From the NCBI RefSeq assembly GCF_004337985.1, contig NW_021940920.1, positions 480,549-544,548 on the forward strand: DNA of 64,000 nucleotides, read 5' to 3'. Positions 10,322-19,900 of this stretch are shown in pieces. How positions within the stretch are numbered: the first letter of the stretch is position 1; every line of letters starts with the position of its first letter. This DNA comes from Pyricularia pennisetigena (taxonomy: Eukaryota; Ascomycota; Sordariomycetes; Magnaporthales; Pyriculariaceae). The position numbers and the translations under genes are program-made. The notes under the pieces were generated by a model, which did not search any database, was not told the origin of the DNA, and worked only from the letters and a program-made list of their open reading frames with translations.

Positions 10322-11164
10322 TCAAGCAACATCCATCTCCAAATCCGATGTGTAATCAAGAAAGTCTGCCTCTGGAAAGTCATCGGATTTTGCCACCACG
10401 ACATTCTCTTGGTCCTGGATAAAGGCCCCATTTTTCAGCTCGGCTCCGGTTTGCCGACGGGTGCGCGGCACGGCCATGACCCGAGGATTCCCAAACCCCA
10501 TAGGCGTCTGGCTCCGTGGGCTGACCTCACCATCATGTCGGAACTGTTGACGGAAGAGGCGAAGGCCAACCTGCTCCGGACTCTCGTCCTCCCCGTCCTG
10601 CTCGTCTCCGTAAACTCTCTTGCGGGAGTTGACCACAGTGGCCCCTTGCGAATAATTTGACTCGACCGACTCTTGACTGCTCGACAAGCCGGGCATATCA
10701 TCCAAGTCCGGGACGGACGAAGCTCCCGAGGCAAACACCGGCTGGCTGCTCATGCCGCCGACGCTGTGGATACCGCAAAAAGGCAGCAGTTCACGGTTGC
10801 CGCCCGTGTAGCTGGAGGACGACGACGACTTGACGGCAGGTACAGTCTTGAAGTCGGCGGTGCTCGCCACCTGCTTGACGGGTTTCTCGTCTGACCACAG
10901 CGAGAAGCTGCCGTAGCTGCCCGTCTTGTAGCCCTCGGGAACGGACTTGCGGACACGCATGCCCACGTTGAGCAGGCTCGACTGAACAGAAGCCGGTAGC
11001 ACCGGTGCGGTTGCGTGCTGCGAGGCGCGGCCTCCGCCGCTGCTGTTGTAGTAGTCGTCGCTCGGTGACGGCGACGAGGTGGCCGAGAAGAAGGATGTGA
11101 TCTGGCGCTGAGCGGGGTCGGATGCCGCGCCGGCAAAGGGGCGTTTGGCGCGGTGGGCAGACAT
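10322..11164 (-). CDS. Ribonucleotide reductase inhibitor of the Spd1/Dif1 type with a PIP box
   Basis: A single exon of 280 aa starting MSAHRAKRPF. Residues about 16-23 read QRQITSFF, a canonical PCNA-interacting (PIP) box. About 40 residues further the segment LLNVGMRVRKSVPEGYKTGSY matches my recollection of the conserved core of the fungal RNR inhibitor family (Spd1 of fission yeast, Dif1/Sml1 group). The rest is Ser-rich and disordered with an acidic C-terminus. Family members hold RNR low by sequestering or inhibiting its small subunit outside S phase, and Spd1 is destroyed through CRL4-Cdt2 on PCNA. The frame is open further upstream (to 11326), but the MSAHRAK start fits the family better. 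Function is inferred from two motifs, not from full alignment. Confidence 0.75.
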   Translation of the reverse strand: MSAHRAKRPFAGAASDPAQRQITSFFSATSSPSPSDDYYNSSGGGRASQHATAPVLPASVQSSLLNVGMRVRKSVPEGYKTGSYGSFSLWSDEKPVKQVASTADFKTVPAVKSSSSSSYTGGNRELLPFCGIHSVGGMSSQPVFASGASSVPDLDDMPGLSSSQESVESNYSQGATVVNSRKRVYGDEQDGEDESPEQVGLRLFRQQFRHDGEVSPRSQTPMGFGNPRVMAVPRTRRQTGAELKNGAFIQDQENVVVAKSDDFPEADFLDYTSDLEMDVA

Positions 11165-12308
11165 TGCTTTTCTCTGGTTTCCGAGGTGCGAAGATATTCG
11201 AGAGAAGCAATCGGGACCGGCCGAGACTACTGCTTTGCTTTCCCGGCCACTTGAACGAACCTGTTGTTTGGCGCGATAGACAGCCTCCAGATGGATTGGT
11301 CGTACTCGGTATTCTGGACGACACAACTAATTGAAATCAGGAGGAGTGAAACAGCCGATTGTGTTATTTCGACACCCCAGCTGTTCAAGAGACGGCTGGC
11401 TTAGATGCGTGATGCGTTGGCCAAGTTGCCGCTATGCTGAAGAGCTTCAATATGCCGATGCGATTGCTACTGCGTGATAAGCGGCGGGGGGATTTTCCAA
11501 TCCAAATCCGATAAACCAAAAGAGTGGTCTGAGCTACCCTGGTAAAGTGACAGGGAAGAGAATGACAATGCTGAACAAAAATAGTGCAAAAAAAAAAAAA
11601 AAAAAAGACGTTGCGAGAGTGGAGAGTGTCTTGGTGTGTAAAAGAAAGTGTCGTCTTGTCGAGAGATGCTCCTAGGGTGGCACTAGGTAAACGCAATTAA
11701 ATTACCTGGTTTTCGCACTTTTCTGACGACGAGGGTCCCGTCTGTTGCTGGGGAGAATCTAGGCAAGGGCAATCAAATGGCACCGTTCTAATTGGGGAAG
11801 CCTAGGGTCCAATGTGGGACAATTCGCGCAATTACCGATTTCTGATCACGCTTCGTACGCGTGTGTTTCGCGTAATGGGCTTTTATGGGGGTGCGGTACA
11901 ATACGTAGACAGGACAAGATATATCACTAGACCTAGATCACAATGTCAGGTGGAATGGACAAATGGTCACAGCAAGAAAGGAATTGGAAATGAAATGAAT
12001 TATTTTCGACGACAGAAGCCACATCTTCAACCTAGTCTGAATTAATTGAAGCCAAGCTTTGACTCCCAGTCTGATCTTCAACAGAGCCTGCACAAACTCA
12101 AGGGAGGGCACGGCCAAATACACCTGCAACCATGTTCTCACAAGGGGTGGCCAACGACAGACTTTGAACTTCCAATCGTCGACCGGCACCCTGATGGGTG
12201 GACAAGAAACCGTCCAAAGCCACCAAACCTTGAATTTACTCGTCGGTCTTAGGGTTTCATAAGGACCCGACACAATAACGAAACGCAAGCCAATCGAAAG
12301 ACGTAAAC
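11165..12308. other. Intergenic, RNR-inhibitor upstream region
   Basis: About 1.1 kb between two minus-strand genes. It holds a 19-A run at 11588-11606 and one ACGCGT hexamer at 11857-11862, the core of the MBF cell-cycle box, about 0.7 kb upstream of the RNR inhibitor start. One hexamer is weak evidence. Reading frames here have no recognisable features. Confidence 0.4.
11588..11606 (+). repeat. A19 homopolymer
   Basis: Uninterrupted run of A on the plus strand in intergenic DNA. It is one of several similar-length A-tracts in the window. Confidence 0.9.
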
Positions 12309-13943
12309 TCACATTCCCCGAAAAGGATCCCTGAACTCAAGTAAATCCCGTTGCCCATAGAACTCACCCGCAACCGTGAGGATCATGTTGAGTGTCATGC
12401 GCATGTTCATACGAGAGCGCAGTTTTACGGCCTCCCAATCATCGTGCTCTGAAGGCTCTATTTCCGGCTCGATGTTGACAGGCGGCTCGAGGTCCCCCAG
12501 CAGTCTTGCCTTGATAGCCTCGAGATCATCGCTGCCGTCATCTGCCGGTGCTGTACCATCGGGAACTTCTCCTTCGTCAACCTCACCATCTTCGAGATCC
12601 ATAGGTTCGTCCTCACTGGCACCATCTGCATCAAGTGTGTTCTGGGCTGAAGCAGGAGCCTCGGCATCTTCATTGGTGGCTGCGTTGTCGGCATCATCAT
12701 CGTGATCGTCAGTCGCACCAGAGGTGTCTCGGGGAGCCCCAATCACCCCCTCTTCTCCCTCGTAGTGGCCAAGTTCAACTTCGTTCAAAGGGCCAGCGGC
12801 GTTCGAGGTGTCATCTTCGTCATGGCGGTCGTGTTGACCAAGCTCAACCTGCTCGCGCAACGCATTCATATGCGCGAGGCTAGTCATCATAAGAACAGCA
12901 CGCTTTCCTAGGTCGCGCACCACTCCAACATCGGTATAGTCCAGCTCACCGGCGTCAGGCAACTTTGCCAGCAACGCCCACAGCCATGCACTAGTCCGCT
13001 CGGTGATCTCATGACCACGTTTAAGCATCCTGATATCGCTGAGAATGACGCGGATTAGCCTGAAGGCCGCCGTCCGGTCCATGGCTGCGACCTGCGCCGG
13101 CTGTGGATCTGTGTTGCGCAATCGCCAACTCCATGTCGTATATGATTTCTGACCTCCTTTGCTTGAGCCGAAGGGGCTGACTTCGAAACCGTGATCGGAC
13201 GATAGCTCCAGAAGCGCATCGTCCGGTGGCTCCTGGTGGACTATTGCTCGTATTGCCTCGAACCGTGCAATGATGCTCCTGTAGAGGGCTTTACAAACTT
13301 CAGCTTTCCGAGCCTCCTCTTCGGCCGCTTCCGGTGTGATGTCGTCGTTGTTGGTGTCTTTTTGATCGTCCTGGACATCTGGCATGGCCGTATATGCACC
13401 ATCGTGATAGTAACCTCGGGTGTCTCCAATGCCATCGTGATAAATACTGCGGTCCATGGGCGAGTCGGCCATGTTGTCGTTTACGTGGTCGTCATCGTAG
13501 CTAGTGTCTTCCTTCTCGCGAAGTGTTGGAGGTAGTTGGGGCCCAGCCTTGGGCGCGCTGAGAAGATGTGGAATCACGCTTGCCTCCTCTCTGCATTCAA
13601 GATACTCACCAAATCAGTATTCATGGTCTGAGACTTTTTGAAAAGTAGGATGTTTTAGCGAAAACTGCTCTTTGGGTATGTGCAAGCTTGGGACTTTGTT
13701 ATCGGGAAAGCAGACTAACCGGACAGATCGCAGATATGCCAAGGCATCGCCTTCATCCTCGACTTCAAACTCCTCGTCGCTTGAGGGGGCGGTTGGATCA
13801 TCGAGGTTGGCAAATACATAACGCTGGCCGTAGGTCTCGTCCACATCTGGCTGGCCGCCCCTGGCATGACGGTCACGACGCTGCTTTTTAGGCGGTGCAG
13901 AACCGTCTTGGTCGGAACTGTTTCTACGCTTTACTGTGGACAT
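12309..13943 (-). CDS. Gemin2/SIP1-type SMN complex protein
   Basis: Exons 13943-13720 and 13590-12309 encode 501 aa. The 129-nt intron joins the ends to read AYLRSVR-EEASVIPHLL, which restores the conserved Gemin2 N-terminal motif and is the reason for this splice. The N-terminus has a basic nuclear-signal-like run (PPKKQRRDRH). The SIP1/Gemin2 domain lies at about residues 172-320 with YTTWSWRLRNTDPQPAQVAAMDR and AWLWALLAKLPDAG. A long Asp/Glu-rich insertion (about 330-450) separates it from the final helix (MTLNMILTVAGEFYGQRDLLEFR). Gemin2 binds SMN and cradles Sm proteins during spliceosomal snRNP assembly. The acidic insertion lengthens the protein well beyond the roughly 280 aa of human Gemin2. 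Confidence 0.82.
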
Positions 13944-14380
13944 GACACAGCGCCGGAGCTGGTTGAAATTAAGAGGGTAAGTACCTAGGTAAGGTAGGTA
14001 GGTAATATAATGCAGGTGGATTTTCTTTTCTCATTTCCGATCCTTTGAGGACTGCAGGGATGGGGCAGAAGCTTTTATCACCAATGTCAATGCAGGCAAC
14101 AGAGTGGGGTCCTCGCCGAGCTACTTTGGACTCGCCGCTCAAGACAGGCATCTAAAGACCCTAACCCTTCCTGCTCCTCTTGCCCAGTCTTACCAGTTGG
14201 ACTTTCTTTTTTCCCAGATTTCTCAACCCTGCAAATGTGTCCTTGTGATTTGCAGATGATCCTCATTACGGAATCTAGTTTTTTGACATTTACATACGGG
14301 TATGGTCGCCATGTAGACAAGCTGTAATCGATTGCTAGCTGCACGATGCCACCCAGACAAAGCCTTTTCTCCTCACACCA
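13944..14380. other. Intergenic, Gemin2 promoter
   Basis: About 440 bp between the Gemin2 start and the aspartyl-tRNA synthetase stop, both minus strand. A short GGTA-type repeat (taggtaaggtaggtaggtaat, around 13986-14006) lies just upstream of the Gemin2 ATG. No gene is seen. Confidence 0.45.
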
Positions 14381-16202
14381 TCAAGACGCAGCCGCCGGAG
14401 CCGGAGCGGGCTCGTCCTCAGAAACTCCATCGCGCACACGGTTCGGTGTCCTGGGGTAAAAGGCCGCATATTGTACATTGGAAAGGTTGAGGAAGAATTG
14501 CACCACACGGTCGAGACCAATGCCGCCACCACCGTGCGGCGGCACACCAGCCTGGCGGAATGTGTTGACGTAGCCCTTCAGGCCCTTGGAGTTGGGGTCG
14601 AGACCCTTCCTCCTCATGCGCGCCTCAATCTCCTCCGGCTTGTGGATACGCTGTCCGCCGGACATGATCTCTTGTCCACGCATGAAAAAGTCGTACGCGT
14701 TGGTCAGTTCGCGGTTCTCTGGGTCCTCGCATGTGTAAAACGGCCTGGCGCTTTCGGGGAACTTGTCGAGCACGTAGAAGTCGGTGCCGAACTTGCGGCG
14801 GATGATCTCTCCAAGAGCCTTCTCCTGTGGTGTGCTCATGTCCTCAAAGTCGCTCACGTTGCGGAACTCCTCAGGCCCCTCTTCGCGCAACAGCTTCTGA
14901 CCCTCGGCAAATGTCAGGCGCACTTCCTTGCCCGGCTCCGGCAGGGCAAAGTCCTCGGCCGGGAAAACGGATCGGACGGTTTCGATTTGCTCGGCGCACT
15001 GCTTCTTCAACTCGCGGAAGATATGCAGGAAGACGCCCTCGAGCATGTCGCGCACCTCGTGGTAGTGCCACTTGATAACCATTTCCATATCGAGACCCGT
15101 GAACTAGTGACAGCGAGCTGATTAGTTTCCCATGCTGGGGACACACTGAAACAAAAAAAAAAAAAAAAAAAAAGCCGGCGCTACTTACCTCAGTCATGTG
15201 CCTGGGGGTGTTGCTGTTCTCCGCCCTGAACACAGGTCCGATACAGAAAACACGCTGCCTACCACCCGCAATCTCGTACTGCTTGTAAAACTGGGGCGAC
15301 TGTGCCAGGAACACCTTCTTGTCAAAGTAGTCGGCCGAGAAGACGTTGGCACCACCCTCACTAGCCGCTTCGATAATGCAAGGGCTCTCAAACTCGTGGA
15401 AGCCACGCTCCTTCAGATACGATCGGAACAGCTCCTTGGTCGTCTCTCGCACGTCGGCAACTGCACTCCGCACCGCCGACCGCTTGCTGATGACAAAGTA
15501 GTCCAGGTGCGTGTTCAAGCTTGCCGTCACGACGGGGCCCTCTTCGGGGGCGGCATCCTCGTTCGAGAAGCCATTGTTTGAGGCTGCCAGGGTCAGACCC
15601 AGCTGCTGCGGCCCGGGGCTGATGCAGTAGAATCGCGAGATGTGCAACTCGTACCCGCTGACGCGGACGCTCTTGACCGGCTCGGGCGCCTTCTTGACCA
15701 CACCCTCGACGAGCACCCAGGCCTCGACGGACAGCGACCCGACCCACTTGACCATCTGCTTGCTGACGGGCTTGCCATCTGCTGACGCCGCCACGATGCC
15801 CTGGATCGCCCACGTGCCCTTCTCGCGCAGTTCCACAAACGCCATCTTGGCGCCCTGCATGCGTGAGTTCTGCATAAACGCAAAGAGGTGCACCGTCTTG
15901 TCGACCTGAGCCTCGCCCAGCTCCGGAAGTGTGATCTCAGGGCTGGTCAAACGCTCCGCCGGCGCCGAAGCGCCGTAATTGTCCTTGGCCAGGTCCTCGC
16001 CGCCGCCTGCTGCGGCTTTGGCTTGAGCCTCTCGCATCGCGACCTCGGCCGCCTTCTTTGCCTTTGCCTCGGCCTTCTTGGCTGCTGCCGCAGCCTTCTT
16101 CAGAGCGCTCTTGGACGGACCCTCCTCGCCGCCGGCCGCAGGTGCCGCACCGGCAGCGGGTGCCTCGGTGGGCTTCGATTCAGTCGCTTGTTGCTCAGAC
16201 AT
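14381..16202 (-). CDS. DPS1: Cytosolic aspartyl-tRNA synthetase
   Basis: Exons 16202-15189 and 15103-14381 give 578 aa. The N-terminal about 75 residues are a Lys/Ala-rich helix (KKAAAAAKKAEAKAKKA), the RNA-binding extension of eukaryotic class IIb enzymes. An OB-fold anticodon domain follows (about 100-200). The catalytic domain shows class II motif 2 (VFRAENSNTPRHMTE, Arg contacting ATP) at the exon junction and motif 3 near the end (GGGIGLDRVVQFFL). SPQFYKQ is the aspartate-binding loop. The enzyme charges tRNA-Asp in the cytoplasm; the lack of a mitochondrial presequence fits that. The intron contains a run of 21 T on the coding strand. An in-frame ATG 33 nt upstream (16235) is an alternative start. 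Confidence 0.96.
15153..15173 (+). repeat. A21 homopolymer inside the DPS1 intron
   Basis: Uninterrupted A run on the plus strand, which is a T run in the sense of the intron. It could act as part of a pyrimidine tract but lies well upstream of the acceptor. Confidence 0.9.
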
Positions 16203-16965
16203 CGTTACCTGCTGGTGTGTTTCTAGGTATGACACACAGTTGGCGTGGGCTGTTTGTCGTGTTCTCTTGAATGATTAGCTCCGAGCACACCTCGTCTGCC
16301 GATAGCTTTTTGTTAATGGTTTGACTAACATGGAAACAAATTTTGGCGGGGTCGCGCCTTGGAGCTCTATGGTGGGGGTTGACTCAATTCAAACAGGCAT
16401 CACGTCACAGGTATCGTTTGGGGGTTAATGGCTGACTAATCACGTATATCGAGCCCCCCTTTTATCAACACATTTCAGGATACGAACAAGCCTCCAAAAA
16501 GGTAGGACAAGTCACGGTCAAGTACCAAGCCATTCCAATGTATCATTAATGTATTAGCGTACTAGACTGGTAATATAACTCGAGGCTTACCTGTCCAGCG
16601 CCAAAGGAAACCAATGCCTCAATGCCCGCTATGAAAACCCATGCAACACGATGAAAAGAATAAAATAAAAGTAGACACAGCAAATGCAGGCCATCATCCC
16701 TTCGTCCCATGCAAACAAGGAAGAAGCCATGCGCCAACAGTTAAGGATAAGAGATGAATAATGAAGAGAACGACAGTTCCAACAAAAAAAAGGCAGCAAA
16801 GATGACTAGGGAGCTTAATACCACAATCCTAGACGCTCTAATTCTGCTGATGTTGTGTCATGGGCATCTGGCGCAGAACCCAGCTGTCGTCATAATCTTA
16901 CAAACCGTTGGCCCCGTCGGCGTTCCGACTAGCCATAATCCCGACCAAAGGACCTCGGAGGCCCT
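16203..16965. other. Intergenic, DPS1 promoter
   Basis: About 760 bp between the DPS1 start and the KOG1 stop. It should hold the DPS1 promoter and the KOG1 3' end. No coding or RNA signal is seen. Confidence 0.45.
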
Positions 16966-19900
16966 TCAAGCATCTACCTTTTCGTCTGCCTGGGGAATCC
17001 GGGCCCCAGAGCACTGGTAAAGGTTGACGTGATGATCGCCGCGTGCCGCACAGCCCAAGATTGCATGGTGCGGGTGGAACGCCGTTGCTGAGATAGGAGA
17101 CCCGCGATTTTGGAGGAAGCTGGAATATGGCTCCATCTGAGAAAGCTCCTTGCCGTCGAGGTTAAACACCTTTACCGTATGCGCCGAAGTTCCACTACGA
17201 CCCCACCCCGTTAGTTCTGAAGCAGAAAAGGAAGCATCCGGAATGTGACACTTACACAGAGAATACGGGCAGATGCTCGTGCATGCTAGCCGTCCTGAGT
17301 GTGTCCTTCGTCGTCTGGAACACACTGAGCGGCTTATCCATCCGTATATCCCACAACTTGACTTTGCCGTTTCGGCTTGCGCTCATCAATTCCCTCTGTC
17401 CGCCCCTTTGCATCGCAACCGTCTTGATCCACACTCTGTCTGCTTCATCCTTCCATTTCCTAATCATGCTGTCTTGTGGCCGGAGCCTAATGTCAAATAC
17501 CCTCACAGCCCCGTCGCCAAAACCAGCGACGAAAACATTGCCAGTCATCTGGTCAGATGTCAGAGAGGTGACGCAGGATCCAGACCGAGCGGGAATATCG
17601 GTCACACAGGCCTCTTGTCCAGCGCTCCAAACTCGAATGACGCGAACATCGCCCGCTACTAGTGTCGTGCCGTTGACTTGCTGCCAGTCAAAAACCATCC
17701 CGGAGTTAACATTACTGGGAACCATATCGGTGAGGGCACGCCAGGACGATGACAGTTCGACATTGTCATGACGGTCATAATTGCGGTAGATGCGAATCAC
17801 TCCGTCCGAAGATCCTGTCATGAGGAGCGCCTGATCCTCTTCATTGATAAATTTCATATCACTGATCCGAGAACCCTCCGGATTGCCATTCGAGAACCGT
17901 GATAGCCTGGCTTGGTTCTTCCAGTCCCAGATCTGGATAGTGTTGCCATCGTCCGCTACTGCAACGTGATCTTCGAACTGATGAAAATTCAGCTTTGATG
18001 GCTGCGCATGTGTGTTGAAAATCCCAATCTGATTGTTCCACTTGTGACGTCCGGCCTGCAACTTTTGGGGCTGAGTCTCATTTAAGATGCCTTCATTCCT
18101 TGACCGTCGCCACAGTCGCTCGTTGTACTCGGTGCTTCCAGGCTCCTCGGATTCACTCGACTTCATCTGTGGCTCCAGGAAATACTCGATGGACCAGGCC
18201 AGTAGCGTGCTTTGCAAAGGTAGCTTGGGGGCTTGAGTAACGTCACGCTCCTGAAAGCCAGCGGAAACCGGCTCCCTGGCCACGTGATAGCTGGCATGAC
18301 TGACATCATTGTCGTTGTGCTCCGTCGATAATGGAGCCACTGGCTCCGCTCCCTTCCGGCTCTTTACAGAAGATGTTCGATACAGACCGGGGGATGGCTC
18401 GGGAGTTGTGGGTGTTGTTGGACCATCCACTGGGAAGAAGGGAGAGAACAGAGTGCTCACAGTTCGCCGAAGAAGACCCGGTGATGGCAAAGGTGTGGTT
18501 GCTCCCACGCTGCTCACGCCATTAATGCTATTTCGCTGGCTAGCCTGGGCCTGCTGCCTCGCAGCCTGCCGCCTTGCTCGTCGGCCAATGTCGTCCATAA
18601 GGCTCTGCGATTGTGAACCTAGTGAGGATTGCAGGAGAGTGTAGTGTACATAGTCGACTATGGTGGTTGCATGGCTTTGGACTTCCGGATGAGGATCAAC
18701 ACTGAGTATGTTGACGTGCTTCCAAACGGCAGCGATGATAGTGTTGTGGGAGAGACCCTGTGATTTGGTACGGTCGCCCCCGTCCTGACCGCGCTTCTCT
18801 GGTCTTGAGTAATGTAGACCCATCTTGCTTTCGCGGCCGTCATCTTGCGGAGGGTAGGCCAAGTACTCCTTCTCTTCAAGGAGGTGTTCATAAGCAGCGA
18901 CTAAGAACTTGCTCTCATATCGAAGAATAAAATGAGAGAAGAACACCAGTAGTTCCTTGCGGACCATTGGGCTGCCGTCATTGGCCATGTCAAGCACAGT
19001 CCATGCAATTGACTCTTCTATCCTGGCAACTTCGTCTGTGAGGTCAGGTATACCCAGGAAGGTAGTCATGGCGTACAGGACTGCAGCGCGAACTTCGGAA
19101 CAGCCATCCTTCGTCAGAATTGACAACCTGGCTGGCGCGTTGTCTCTGATACCTCGCCATTTGGCTTCAGGGAGGTCGTACCACAGTTGGCTTATGCAGA
19201 GACAAGACCACTGCCTCAGAAGCGGATTATCCTCATTAAGGATGTGGAACAGACAGTAACCCATGATGTCGGTTTGATTGCAAACAACTTGGCCGGGCTT
19301 GTACCCCTTGCAGAGCATTGCCAAAATAAAGGCACACATGGCCTTGTGCTCATCGCTGTTGGCGACTGGCAGGCCCTCTGACGGCTTGAGGATGTTGGAG
19401 AAGTATTGGTAGCCGCTATCCTTGATAAGGTCCTGCTGACATGAAGTATCAACAGCCAGTACCCGTGTCCATATGAAGACCATGACTGGTTTCAATTCTG
19501 CAGCAGCGGACTGGAGCAGCTTCAAGACGTAGGGGTAAATGCCTATACTTAATGCCAGCTGCACTGCCCAGGGTCCGAGGTCCAAAAATCTTCCCAGTAA
19601 TATCAACGCCCTCACTCGATGCTGTTGACTGAGGAGAACTTGCAGGACAACAGGAAGTTGCTCGGGGGGCTTTTGCTGCAAGGCGTCACCGCGTGTCAAG
19701 TAGACATCAAAAGCAGTCAATTGCTCAGTGAAAAATGTCGAATTTTGATACTCGTACTCAATACCCTCGGTCTCTTTGCGCTCAAGCATGGGCAGCTGAG
19801 ATAGGGCTTGGTCGACAGCAAGATCCCAGCTCTCCCATAGAGGGTGCTGCCTCGTATCTGGCAGTTCTGGGAAAGACTGCGGAGTACAGCCGTAGACGGA

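Noticed and set aside
13614..13719. Read-through of Gemin2 exon 1 to a stop at 13614
   Set aside because: The downstream exon joins in phase and restores the conserved family motif, so the read-through is intronic.
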